Positions 44,265-52,627 of a stretch of 64,000 nt of DNA are shown here, one piece after another (positions within the stretch are counted from its first letter, which is position 1; the number at the start of each line of letters is the position of its first letter). The notes below the pieces were generated by a model. The model saw nothing but the letters and a program-made list of their open reading frames with translations. It searched no databases and was not told the DNA's origin. Made by a program: the position numbers and the translations under genes. Source of the DNA: Paenibacillus dendritiformis (lineage in GTDB: Bacteria > Bacillota > Bacilli > Paenibacillales > Paenibacillaceae); contig NZ_OX216966.1 in the NCBI RefSeq assembly GCF_945605565.1, forward strand, positions 4,642,001 through 4,706,000, in the 5' to 3' direction.

Positions 44265-45149
44265 TTATACGCTAGATGTCATTTTACGGTAAAAGAACGT
44301 CTCTATCGTCTCCAGCCCGTATTGGCCCGGATTGAAAATCTGTTCCGTGCTTCCCACAAACAGAACCCCGCCCGGTTTGAGCGCATCGGCGAATTTGCGG
44401 TACAGCTGGAGTTTGGCTTCCTCCGTGAAATAAATCATGACATTGCGGCAAATGATCAGGTCAAGCGAGGTATCGAACGCGTCCTCCAGCAGATTCTGCT
44501 TGCGGAACCGAATCGCGCTTTTCAATGACTCGACAATCCGGTATCCTTCCGGCCCCTGTTGAAAATATTTCTGCCGGTACAGCTCCGGGACATCCTTCAG
44601 CGATCGCTCTGCATAGCATGCTTCCTTCGCCTTCATCAAGACGTTCTCGTCTATATCGGTAGCGGTAATCTGGGAGCGCTGGAGCAGACCTGACTCATTC
44701 AAGATCATGGCCAGCGTATACGGCTCCTCTCCGGTAGAGCAGGCCGCGCTCCAGCAGCGCAGCTGCTTCGCATTGGCCGCCAACGCCGGCAGGACGCTGT
44801 CTCTCAGCGTGACCCAACGGTTCGGATTGCGCCAGAATTCGGAGACATTAATCGTCATCCGGTCCAAAAATTCATCCAGCAAGCCCGGGTTCTGCCGGAT
44901 CGCTTCGAAAAAACTGCGGAAGGTCGTATACCCGTTCTTCATGCGCAGCGTCGTTAACCGCCGCTTCATTTGCGCTTCCTTGTACTGCAGCAGATCAATG
45001 CCGGTCAGGCGCTTGATCTCCATCACGAAATGCCGGTAATCCTCATCCTCATGTCCCGCTGCTGCGGAAGAGGCTCCGCCTTCGGCTGTCGCTTGACCGA
45101 AAGGATAGGACGATAGGGCAGGCTGCCGCTTCGATTCATGCATCATCAT
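44265..45149 (-). CDS. cheR: CheR-type chemoreceptor glutamate methyltransferase
   Basis: S-adenosylmethionine-dependent methylation of receptor glutamates, 294 residues. After a ~35-residue low-complexity N-terminus comes the CheR helical domain (FVMEIKRLTGIDLLQYKEAQ). The catalytic domain carries RCWSAACSTGEEPYTLAMIL, TATDIDENVLMKAKEACYAE, DLIICRNVMIYFTEEAKLQL and LKPGGVLFVGSTE. Its place between ndk and aroC is as in B. subtilis. No other chemotaxis gene is in the window. Confidence 0.94.
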   Translation of the reverse strand: MMMHESKRQPALSSYPFGQATAEGGASSAAAGHEDEDYRHFVMEIKRLTGIDLLQYKEAQMKRRLTTLRMKNGYTTFRSFFEAIRQNPGLLDEFLDRMTINVSEFWRNPNRWVTLRDSVLPALAANAKQLRCWSAACSTGEEPYTLAMILNESGLLQRSQITATDIDENVLMKAKEACYAERSLKDVPELYRQKYFQQGPEGYRIVESLKSAIRFRKQNLLEDAFDTSLDLIICRNVMIYFTEEAKLQLYRKFADALKPGGVLFVGSTEQIFNPGQYGLETIETFFYRKMTSSV

Positions 45150-45196
45150 TCACTCTCCACCACTTCATCATGGGAGCCGTTCTTCACAACAACAAA

Positions 45197-45231
45197 GAAC
45201 ACGGCTGAACAGTTTCCTATTCGCCGTGTTC
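45197..45231 (-). terminator. Terminator after ndk
   Basis: GAACACGGC (45197-45205) pairs perfectly with GCCGTGTTC (45223-45231). On the minus strand it is followed by TTTGTTGTTG. It lies 83 bp past the ndk stop and before cheR. Confidence 0.65.
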
Positions 45232-45313
45232 CGATGCTTTTCCTGCTTTATGTAAGCTCTTTCATAAATATTAGTCCGGAAATGCAGGAGAACTTTCTTA
45301 TTGCGGGCTATGA

Positions 45314-45757
45314 TCAGATCCAGCTCTCTATCGCGCGATCATAGCTGATAATGTCGCTGTCGGCGAACAGATTCGCGATCTCTCTGGCAGCGCTTTCTTG
45401 CGAATCGGAACCGTGCACCAGATTGAGCGGGGTGTGGGACGCATAATCGCCGCGAATTGTTCCTGGCTGCGCCTCTCCTACCTTCGTCTTGCCAATCATC
45501 AAGCGCGACAAGCTGATAATCTCATCACCTTCCCAGATCATGGCGAACACGGGACCAGAAGTAATGAAATCAACCAATTCGCCAAAAAACGGCTTTTCTG
45601 CATGCTCGGCATAATGGCGTTCGGCTTGTTCGCGCGTAATCATCATTAATTTCCCGGATACAAGCTTCCATCCTTTGCGTTCAAAGCGGCTTACGATGTC
45701 CCCGATGAGACCTCTTTGCACGCCGTCAGGTTTGACCATGATGAATGTGCGTTCCAT
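45314..45757 (-). CDS. ndk: Nucleoside-diphosphate kinase
   Basis: Equilibrates NTP and NDP pools. 147 residues from ATG 45757, 7 nt after [40 protein letters not shown] beta strands, [10 protein letters not shown] and [19 protein letters not shown] (active-site histidine) are conserved in order. Neighbours hepT and cheR match the B. subtilis order. Confidence 0.96.
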   Translation of the reverse strand: MERTFIMVKPDGVQRGLIGDIVSRFERKGWKLVSGKLMMITREQAERHYAEHAEKPFFGELVDFITSGPVFAMIWEGDEIISLSRLMIGKTKVGEAQPGTIRGDYASHTPLNLVHGSDSQESAAREIANLFADSDIISYDRAIESWI

Positions 45758-45848
45758 AGGTTCACTCCTCAATTATTGTGAAAGTAGTCCAGCGAACCAA
45801 GTATACCAAATATTTCATCATTGCGCACCTTGACTTTTTGAATCCGGA

Positions 45849-46823
45849 TTAATGGGATCGATTGGCAATAAAATAGGCAATATCCCGCAGGTTTTTGCGC
45901 GCGCGGATATCAGGCAGCTGCTCCAGGGCATGAATCGCTTTGTTGATATAGCGTTCAGCGAGCTGCTCCGCGCGCCGGATGCCTGCGCTCTCCCGAATAT
46001 TATGTAAAATCGAAGACACATCCGTATGTCCGTTCATGCGCCGGATACGCTCAATCTCGCGCAGCAGCGCCTGCCGCCGTCCTGTCTCTTCCAGCGCATA
46101 AATGACAGGCAGCGTCAAATTGCCCTGCCGGATATCATTGCCCGGAGGCTTCCCCAACTGCGCTTCGGTGCCGATCAAATCCAGCACGTCATCACGAATC
46201 TGGAATGCCATCCCGACATTGTAGCCGAACCGGTACAGCTGGCGGCCGATGGCGGCCGAAGCCCCGGAAGCGATCGCTCCCAGCTGGCAGCTGATCGCGA
46301 TCAGAAGCGCGGTCTTGCGGCGGATTCGCAGCAGGTACTGCCGCTCGGATTGGGACGTATTGAAGAAATCCCGAATCTGCTCCATTTCCCCGATGCACAT
46401 TTGAACCATCGCTTTCGACAGAATGCGGTGAATTTGCGGGTCCTGCAGCTCGGTGGCAAGCACCAGCGCCTGCCCATAGATGTAGTCTCCGGTATACATG
46501 GCAACCCGGTTGTCCCATTTGGCTTTGACGGTCAGTTGTCCCCGCCGCGTATCGGCATCGTCGATCACGTCGTCGTGAACGAGCGAGGCCATATGAATCA
46601 GTTCCAGAGGGACGGCTACATATTTGAGTCTCTCCAGATCATAGGTTCCGAATTTGCCGGCCAAGAGAACGAAGACCGGGCGGATACGCTTGCCTCCAGC
46701 CTTGAGCAGCTGCAGCGAAGCGTCATTCAGCGTCCGGAGATCGCTTGCGATCGATCGTTCCAGCTGCTCCTCGATATATGATACATCCTGCTTCATTGTC
46801 GCGTATATGTCCCACAATTTCAT
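45849..46823 (-). CDS. hepT: Heptaprenyl diphosphate synthase component II
   Basis: Catalytic subunit of the two-part synthase making the C35 side chain of menaquinone-7. 324 residues with both aspartate-rich motifs: ASLVHDDVIDDADTRRGQ (FARM) and AFQIRDDVLDLIGTE (SARM), plus GGKRIRPVFVLLAG. The partner component I is encoded by hepS at 49940. mqnA lies 8 bp upstream. In B. subtilis hepS-menG-hepT are adjacent; here three genes lie between menG and hepT. Confidence 0.95.
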   Translation of the reverse strand: MKLWDIYATMKQDVSYIEEQLERSIASDLRTLNDASLQLLKAGGKRIRPVFVLLAGKFGTYDLERLKYVAVPLELIHMASLVHDDVIDDADTRRGQLTVKAKWDNRVAMYTGDYIYGQALVLATELQDPQIHRILSKAMVQMCIGEMEQIRDFFNTSQSERQYLLRIRRKTALLIAISCQLGAIASGASAAIGRQLYRFGYNVGMAFQIRDDVLDLIGTEAQLGKPPGNDIRQGNLTLPVIYALEETGRRQALLREIERIRRMNGHTDVSSILHNIRESAGIRRAEQLAERYINKAIHALEQLPDIRARKNLRDIAYFIANRSH

Positions 46824-46831
46824 GCCTTCAC

Positions 46832-47701
46832 CTAACCAACCGTATTTTCCGACCAGAGTTCAAGCCGAACTTCATGATCAATAAGCCCTAACTCGTACGC
46901 GTATTGGAAATAGCATTGAAGCCCTTCCTGCTGCGGACGATCGAAATCGTAATTCAAATTGGTAAAATAATTCATCCAATAGCCGACCGTGCCGCCGATC
47001 GTGCAAACGGCCTCCTGCGCCAGCGGGCGCGGATCGAGAAGGCTCTTCCGCTTGCTGGCTTCGAACGCCTCCATAATGATCTTGATATCGTCGCCATGCT
47101 CGCGGATGACATCCCGGTTGACAGCCCATACCGCGAAGGTCATCCAATGTCCTGTCCATTGGCGCCATAGCTCGCCGAGATCGATCACTTCATATCCGGG
47201 ATTATTCCAGGAAGCCCGGATGGCATGATCGCCGATAAGAACGGCGCCGTCCGCTTCAGCCATCATCGCGTCCAGATCCGGATCCATCGGAATGTAGTCC
47301 GGGCGGGCATGATAGAACTTCGCGGCGATAATCTTGAACAGATTGGTCGACGTGGCCGACGTTGTCGTCAATGCGATCTTGCCCCGGAGCGCTTCCTCCA
47401 GCGGCTTCTTCAAAAAGAGAAAGATGGAATTGACGCGGCCGTGCGCGCTCACCGACAAATTCGGGAACAGCGTATATTGCTCGGAGGAAATGCCGTAAGC
47501 AAACGCCGAAATCGGCCCCATATCAATCCTGCCTTCACGCATCGCTTGATTCAACCCGGCAGGAACGGCCGGGATCATGTCCAATACAGCCCGGGTGTTC
47601 TTCGGCTCAAAATGATAAAATATCGGCCATACGTTCGTATAATCGATGCGGCCGATGCGAATATGGGACGGGTTATTGTTCGTGTCTTGCTGCAGTACCA
47701 T
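46832..47701 (-). CDS. mqnA: Chorismate dehydratase MqnA (futalosine menaquinone pathway)
   Basis: 289 residues of the MqnA/MqnD periplasmic-binding-protein-like fold. IRIGRIDYTNVWPIFYHF, MREGRIDMGPISAFAYGIS, SVSAHGRVNSIFLFLKKPLE, TTTSATSTNLFKIIAAKFYH and AVLIGDHAIRASWNN are the family segments. It should convert chorismate to 3-enolpyruvylbenzoate, the first step of the alternative menaquinone route. Its start overlaps the ubiX end by 29 nt and hepT follows 8 bp later. MqnD differs in details, so MqnA is preferred but not proven. Confidence 0.88.
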   Translation of the reverse strand: MVLQQDTNNNPSHIRIGRIDYTNVWPIFYHFEPKNTRAVLDMIPAVPAGLNQAMREGRIDMGPISAFAYGISSEQYTLFPNLSVSAHGRVNSIFLFLKKPLEEALRGKIALTTTSATSTNLFKIIAAKFYHARPDYIPMDPDLDAMMAEADGAVLIGDHAIRASWNNPGYEVIDLGELWRQWTGHWMTFAVWAVNRDVIREHGDDIKIIMEAFEASKRKSLLDPRPLAQEAVCTIGGTVGYWMNYFTNLNYDFDRPQQEGLQCYFQYAYELGLIDHEVRLELWSENTVG

Positions 47702-48302
47702 CAGGTTCCCCCCACCTTCTAAACAATTGATGCTCGATATCGAGTATGTCCAGCACCTTCCCGACCAGGAAGTTCACGATGTCGTCCAACGTCTTCGGAT
47801 GATAATAGAACGCCGGCATCGCTGGCACGATGCGCACGCCCATATGAGCGAGCTTGAGCATATTTTCCAGATGGATCGCATGCATCGGCGTCTCGCGCGG
47901 CACGATGATGAGCGGGCGCCCTTCCTTCATCATGACATCGGCAGCCCGTCCCATCAGGTTGTCCGAGGAGCCATGGGCCAACGATGACAGCGTCCCCATG
48001 GAGCAAGGCATGATGATCATCCCTTGGACGCGGTAAGAGCCGCTGGCGATGCTGGCCCCGATATCCTGGATCGGATGGTATACGATGCGGCCGGCTCGTT
48101 CTCCGAACGCCCGCTCGATGGCCTCCTGGCGCCGGGTGACTTCCCACCCCAACTCTTCCTTCAGCACCCGCCATCCGGCATCCGTGACGAGCAAATGCAC
48201 AATGCATCCGGCTTGCAACAGGCATTCCGCGAGCCGGATGCCGTAAATCGCTCCGCTCGCACCGGTAATGCCTACGACATAACGCTTGTCCGCCGCTGTC
48301 AT
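47673..48302 (-). CDS. ubiX: UbiX-family flavin prenyltransferase
   Basis: Makes prenylated FMN, the cofactor of UbiD-type decarboxylases. 209 residues with VVGITGASGAIYGIRLAECL, a Rossmann-like FMN site, and MIIMPCSMGTLSSLAHGSSD, LIIVPRETPMHAIHLENMLK and PAFYYHPKTLDDIVNFLVG. In the futalosine pathway a UbiD/UbiX pair performs decarboxylation, consistent with overlap at both ends (ubiA-like 4 nt, mqnA 29 nt). No UbiD gene is in the window. Confidence 0.92.
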   Translation of the reverse strand: MTAADKRYVVGITGASGAIYGIRLAECLLQAGCIVHLLVTDAGWRVLKEELGWEVTRRQEAIERAFGERAGRIVYHPIQDIGASIASGSYRVQGMIIMPCSMGTLSSLAHGSSDNLMGRAADVMMKEGRPLIIVPRETPMHAIHLENMLKLAHMGVRIVPAMPAFYYHPKTLDDIVNFLVGKVLDILDIEHQLFRRWGEPDGTAARHEQ

Positions 48303-49171
48303 GGGCTCAACACCACCAAATCCAGCAAAGTGAAGGCGAATACGACAATGCTCAAAATGCCGTTCAGCGTGAAGAATGCGGTGTTCGTCCGGCTCAGATC
48401 ATGCGGCTTGACCAGCATATGCTCATAAATGAGCAAGGCGGAAGCGATGATCGTCCCGATAATATACCACCAGCTCAATTGCGTGACGAACAGCAGGAGC
48501 AGGAAGCCGATCGCGGTCACAATGTGAAACCCGCGCGCTATCCACAATGCCTTCGCAATGCCGAACCGGGCGGGAATCGATTTCAAGCCTTCCTTGCGAT
48601 CGAATTCGTAATCCTGGCATGCATAGATGACATCAAAGCCCGTCGTCCAGCAAGCCACCGTCAAATAAAAAATAATAGAAGTCCAGTTAATCTCATTCGT
48701 GACCGCAACCCAGCCCCCAAGCGGAGCCAGCGCGATCGTCAAGCCGAGAATAAAGTGGCACAGCCACGTAAATCGCTTCGTGAATGAATAAAAGACAAGC
48801 ATAAAGACGGCAATCGGCAATAAATAAACAGCCAGCGGCTGCAAATTGGCGGCTGCCCAGAACAGCAGTCCGAACGATACGGCCGTGAATAATATCACTT
48901 CTCCTGCCTTGAGCAGGCCGGCCGGAATGGCGCGGTTGGCCGTGCGCGGGTTTTTGGCGTCGATGGCGGCATCGATGAGCCGGTTCAAGGCCATCGCCGC
49001 GCTGCGCGCTCCGACCATGGCCATCAGAATCCATCCCCATTCGGCTAGTGTAGGGAAGCGGTTATCCATGACCATGGCGCCAAGGATGGCGCCCATGAAC
49101 GCAAACGGAAGCGCGAATAACGTATGTTCGATTTTAATCATTTCCAGGAAAATACGCACTTTTTTAAACAT
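48299..49171 (-). CDS. UbiA-family prenyltransferase, probably MqnP
   Basis: 290 residues from ATG 49171, 7 nt after AAGGGGA. Eight or nine membrane helices. The first aspartate motif is [20 protein letters not shown] and the second is [20 protein letters not shown], the 4-hydroxybenzoate-type subgroup. MenA, which acts on dihydroxynaphthoate, differs. With mqnA and ubiX next to it, the likely role is prenylation of 1,4-dihydroxy-6-naphthoate (MqnP) using the heptaprenyl chain from HepS/HepT. The name follows context; annotation as ubiA is equally possible. Confidence 0.85.
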   Translation of the reverse strand: MFKKVRIFLEMIKIEHTLFALPFAFMGAILGAMVMDNRFPTLAEWGWILMAMVGARSAAMALNRLIDAAIDAKNPRTANRAIPAGLLKAGEVILFTAVSFGLLFWAAANLQPLAVYLLPIAVFMLVFYSFTKRFTWLCHFILGLTIALAPLGGWVAVTNEINWTSIIFYLTVACWTTGFDVIYACQDYEFDRKEGLKSIPARFGIAKALWIARGFHIVTAIGFLLLLFVTQLSWWYIIGTIIASALLIYEHMLVKPHDLSRTNTAFFTLNGILSIVVFAFTLLDLVVLSP

Positions 49172-49901
49172 GTCCATTCCCCTTCGTGCCGATGTGCAGC
49201 GCGGCAATTCCTCCCGTCAGCGGCTTCGCCTCCACCTGCTCCAGGCCGGCGGCGCGGAACATGTCGGCCAGTTCCTGGCGGCCCGGGAACGAAGCCAATG
49301 ATTCCGGCAGCCATTTGTACTGCTCGTAACGCTTGGCAATCCATTTCCCCAGCATCGGAAGCAGCCGTTCGAAATAAAAATAGTACAGCCCCTTGAAAGG
49401 CTGCCAGGTCGGCTTGCTCAGCTCCAGGCAGACGACCCTTCCTCCGGGCTTGACCACTCTCCGCATCTCCCGAATCACCTGATCATAGTCGGGAACATTA
49501 CGGAGCCCGAAGCCGATCGTCACATAATCGAAGCTGTCATCCGGGAACGGGAGATCCATCGCATTGCCTTCGATAAGCCGGATCTGATCCTGCAAGCCCA
49601 ATTTTTCGATCTTGCGCTGCCCGACGGACAGCATCTTCGGACTGAAGTCCAGACCGATCATCTCTCCCGTGCGGCTCGCCTGCGCCAGCTGGATGGTCCA
49701 GTCGCAAGTCCCGCAGCACAAGTCGAGCGCGGTCTCTCCGGGCTGAACATTCATCCGGCGCATCGTATAATTCCGCCACGCTTTATGACGCCGGAAGCTC
49801 ATAATATCGTTCATGATATCGTATTTATGAGCAATGTTCTCGAACACATCATGCACATATTTTTCTTTGGACTCCCCCGTCTTTGGCGAGTGTGTCTCCA
49901 T
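49164..49901 (-). CDS. menG: Demethylmenaquinone methyltransferase
   Basis: Final C-methylation of menaquinone (MenG/UbiE). 245 residues. [39 protein letters not shown] (SAM site), [40 protein letters not shown] and [20 protein letters not shown] are conserved. The start is uncertain: ATG 49901 follows AAGGTG at 9 nt, with in-frame GTG at 49913 and 49925 also possible. The end overlaps the ubiA-like gene. hepS is 38 bp upstream. Confidence 0.94.
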   Translation of the reverse strand: METHSPKTGESKEKYVHDVFENIAHKYDIMNDIMSFRRHKAWRNYTMRRMNVQPGETALDLCCGTCDWTIQLAQASRTGEMIGLDFSPKMLSVGQRKIEKLGLQDQIRLIEGNAMDLPFPDDSFDYVTIGFGLRNVPDYDQVIREMRRVVKPGGRVVCLELSKPTWQPFKGLYYFYFERLLPMLGKWIAKRYEQYKWLPESLASFPGRQELADMFRAAGLEQVEAKPLTGGIAALHIGTKGNGHV

Positions 49902-49939
49902 GTTATGCGTCACCTTGCCCTTCACCTCAATCCGGTATG

Positions 49940-50809
49940 TTAGCTGCGTTGAGCCGCAGCATTGGTCGGAGAAGACGTCAGCACGAGCGGGCTAAGCAAT
50001 TGGACGATTCGTCCGGTCGTTCCGGCGTCCAGCGACATCGCGGACGTAATGGTCTGAAGCTTGTCCTGAATGAGCCGAATCTGGTGCGCCAGCTGCTGCC
50101 TCACTTCATACTTCGCCATCATCGCGCTCCAGAACGCGGTGTCGTAGGCGCGCTGCTTCATCTTCCTTCTCTCTTCTTCCGTGCCTTGCTGCCACACATG
50201 CCAATAAGACCAGCTGCCTTCGAAGCGCTGGAACTGCTCGGAGCGTTCCTGCTCCTGCTTCATCACTTCCAGCTCGGCGACCTGGTCGAGCAGCTGCTCC
50301 CATAAGCTTACGTCCTGGGCAGCCATACGATGGTTGAACGACTGGAACAGCGTCTTGCGCAGAGATACGCACGCACGCAAATATTCCTCCGCCGTCATCG
50401 CCCACAGCTTCATCTTCTCGATCGTGGCCACCTTGAGCTGATTGACGGCGCAGACCGCCTGGCTTAGCGCCCGGATGGCATCGATCTGTCCCGCATGCGC
50501 GAGCAGATGATAGAAGCGGCTGCTGAAATAATCTCCCGCCAGCACCTTAAGCTGCCGGGAACGCAGATTGCGATCGCTCTCATCCTTGGTCGCCATCTCA
50601 ATCATGTCGTGGGTGTCCAGGCCCACTTGCACGAGCGAAGTCACCAGCGCAATCAGCTCGCTGTGCTCCGCACCCTTCTTGCTGCGGTTTAAAAAGGCGA
50701 ACATCAGCTCCACCCGCGTGTGTGGGAACGCAGGCAGGTCAGTGTACGCCTGTATCATGTCATGTTCTACGTACCGTTTTGCCAATTGCGAAATGTGGTT
50801 TACTTCCAT
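49940..50809 (-). CDS. hepS: Heptaprenyl diphosphate synthase component I
   Basis: 289 residues, all-helical, without aspartate-rich motifs, as expected for the regulatory subunit that partners HepT in making the heptaprenyl chain. [14 protein letters not shown] and [20 protein letters not shown] are the recognisable family segments. It precedes menG as in B. subtilis. Detection rests on length, the FYHLLA-type motif and neighbours, because this subunit is weakly conserved. Confidence 0.86.
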   Translation of the reverse strand: MEVNHISQLAKRYVEHDMIQAYTDLPAFPHTRVELMFAFLNRSKKGAEHSELIALVTSLVQVGLDTHDMIEMATKDESDRNLRSRQLKVLAGDYFSSRFYHLLAHAGQIDAIRALSQAVCAVNQLKVATIEKMKLWAMTAEEYLRACVSLRKTLFQSFNHRMAAQDVSLWEQLLDQVAELEVMKQEQERSEQFQRFEGSWSYWHVWQQGTEEERRKMKQRAYDTAFWSAMMAKYEVRQQLAHQIRLIQDKLQTITSAMSLDAGTTGRIVQLLSPLVLTSSPTNAAAQRS

Positions 50810-50933
50810 TATGAGTCCTCCGACAATAAGCGGTTAGTCATCCTGGCGGGATGTCGCAATCTAAATCATTATATCATAGGTTCCATATGAACGGGCATAT
50901 TTTCTTGTTGTGCCGCCGAGCCAGGCATGTCTT

Positions 50934-51482
50934 CTATCGGTCTCCGGGAAATGTCCGATCCCATAGCAGCGTATAAATAAAGCGGAGCGCCTGTTCCGTA
51001 TCGGGTAAGACGATGCCGGCGCGGATGGCCTTCAACCGTTCCGGAGTCGCTTCCTGCTTGCGCGCGTCCAGCGACAGGAGAACGTAATTTTTCTTCAAGC
51101 GCTCGTCCTGTATGACGATCCGCAGCAGCAGCCGGTTCACATTGTCCGTTCGCGTGAAGCTATGCTGCAGCAGCTCATAGATGTCATGATAGATCGCATC
51201 CGGCCTCGCGATGGTGGAGGCGACCTTCATGTCAATCGTCAGCCCGTCTCCGTTCCATGCCGCCCGGCTCAGTCTGAGCTGCAGCGGAATATCCGATAAA
51301 TAGTCGACCAGCCGCGCCTCGGTGACGGAGACCGTCTGCGGCGATGCCGTTACGGCAGCCGCCTCCTGCAGCTTGTTCCCGTTCGTGCGGTGCGCGGCGG
51401 ACAGCCCGCCAAGCCCCGCCATCAGCAGGATGGTCGCTATTGCCGTAAGCATGGCCGGCCGCCATCGTTGAACCCGGTTCAT
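50934..51482 (-). CDS. Hypothetical membrane-anchored or secreted protein
   Basis: 182 residues from ATG 51482, 8 nt after GGGGAG. An N-terminal transmembrane or signal segment (MLTAIATILLMAGLGGL) is followed by a mixed region including VDYLSDIPLQLRLSRAAWNG and YHDIYELLQHSFTRTDNVNR. No motif I recognise. It is inserted between mtrB and hepS in the normally tight B. subtilis order, and has gaps of over 100 bp on both sides, so it probably has its own promoter. Confidence 0.6.
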   Translation of the reverse strand: MNRVQRWRPAMLTAIATILLMAGLGGLSAAHRTNGNKLQEAAAVTASPQTVSVTEARLVDYLSDIPLQLRLSRAAWNGDGLTIDMKVASTIARPDAIYHDIYELLQHSFTRTDNVNRLLLRIVIQDERLKKNYVLLSLDARKQEATPERLKAIRAGIVLPDTEQALRFIYTLLWDRTFPGDR

Positions 51483-51683
51483 TATACCCGCTCCCCTACT
51501 GTACATGTTGAAGACATCCGCTGTGAATCCTTATTTCCAGTCTCGACCCGTAAGTGGATGTCCATACCTCATCATACAGTGAAATTGAGCGGGGTATGAC
51601 TGCAATTCCGCCGCTGACCAGCCGCGGCCGCATTACCGGGCGCCGCAAAAAAACCGCCCCGCAGCATGGCGGAGCAGCTCGCC

Positions 51684-51905
51684 TTAATCCGTATCGGTAT
51701 GCAGCTCGCCATGCTTCGTCAGGATGACGGCCTTGCCGCGCACCTTGACCGCAGACGTATGATCAGTGAACTGCGCAATCAGCACTTCGTTCTTGTCCAG
51801 CTTCTCGATATGATGGAAGCGGGTATCCTGGCCCCGTGTCAATCCGAATACCTGCACGCCATGATCCTTCGCCTTGATAACGATATAGTCGGTCTGGTTC
51901 TCCAA
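51684..51905 (-). CDS. mtrB: Tryptophan RNA-binding attenuation protein TRAP
   Basis: 73 residues; forms an 11-subunit ring that binds NAG-repeat RNA when loaded with tryptophan. [39 protein letters not shown] and [11 protein letters not shown] align to B. subtilis TRAP. The RNA-binding Lys37, Lys56 and Arg58 correspond to K35, K54 and R56 here. The chosen TTG start (51903-51905) is 7 nt after GGAGGG and gives the family length; the ATG at 51983 would add an unusual N-terminus. Its target is the leader at 40929-40981. folE (mtrA), its usual partner gene, is absent. Confidence 0.93.
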   Translation of the reverse strand: MENQTDYIVIKAKDHGVQVFGLTRGQDTRFHHIEKLDKNEVLIAQFTDHTSAVKVRGKAVILTKHGELHTDTD

Positions 51906-52002
51906 CAGAACTCCCTCCTCTTCTCTCGCTATTATAACACGGTTGCGCCGCTTGCCCATAGCCCGTCTCGAACCCAATGGCACGTCTCCCCGGACAAGAG
52001 AA

Positions 52003-52028
52003 AGCCGCGACGGAATCCCGTCGCGGCT
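52003..52028 (-). terminator. Intrinsic terminator after hbs
   Basis: AGCCGCGACGG pairs perfectly with CCGTCGCGGCT around a short loop, followed by TTTCTCTTG on the minus strand; 46 bp past the hbs stop. Confidence 0.75.
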
Positions 52029-52074
52029 TCACTGAGCTCGCGTTCCCCATGGTCACTAGAGTATGTAAGTTCAC

Positions 52075-52347
52075 TTATTTGATGCCATCTTTAAGTGCTT
52101 TACCCGGTTTGAACGCAGGGATCTTGCTCGCAGGAATTTCGATTTCTTCACCCGTTTGCGGGTTCCGTCCTTTGCGGGCGGAGCGTTCGCGCACTTCGAA
52201 GTTGCCGAAGCCTACCAATTGGACCTTGTCACCGTTCTGCAGCGCGTTGGAAATTGCTTCGAAGACGGCGTCTACAACTTTCGTCACGTCTTTCTTGGAC
52301 AATTCCGTAGACTCTGCAACCTCGGTAATCAATTCGGATTTGTTCAT
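52075..52347 (-). CDS. hbs: DNA-binding protein HU
   Basis: 90 residues from ATG 52347, with GGAGGTG 8 nt before. [20 protein letters not shown] and [20 protein letters not shown] with [20 protein letters not shown] (the proline-containing DNA-binding arm) give an unambiguous HU. It is a chromatin-compacting homodimer. Position between mtrB and spoIVA matches B. subtilis. The upstream gap (52348-52550) contains a plausible sigma-A promoter TTGCAT-17-TACTAT on the minus strand, which I rate as tentative. Confidence 0.96.
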   Translation of the reverse strand: MNKSELITEVAESTELSKKDVTKVVDAVFEAISNALQNGDKVQLVGFGNFEVRERSARKGRNPQTGEEIEIPASKIPAFKPGKALKDGIK

Positions 52348-52544
52348 TTTCAATTCACCTCCCGACGAAATATGTCTTGTTATCCCATTTTTTCACTGTT
52401 TCCTATGAAAATATACATCATCAACCCTAAAAACGTCAGATACAGCTTGGCTCTGCCGTCTTTCATGGTCGAGGAACAAATTTATAGTAATATACCGCTA
52501 TCACAAATGCAAGGGGGTAAAATCGGCGCGGCGACGCGAAATAA

Positions 52545-52601
52545 ACAAAAATAGCTCAATCCGCCCCCTGTTCCCGAGAGAACAAGGAGCGCCTGAGCTA
52601 T
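52545..52601 (-). terminator. Intrinsic terminator of spoIVA
   Basis: ATAGCTCA/TGAGCTAT (52551-52558, 52594-52601) with an inner CTGTTC/GAACAG-like stem, followed on the minus strand by UUUUUGUUUAUUU. Located 27 bp past the spoIVA stop. Confidence 0.8.
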
Positions 52602-52627
52602 GCTCCGTATCTGGTATGAATGTTCCG

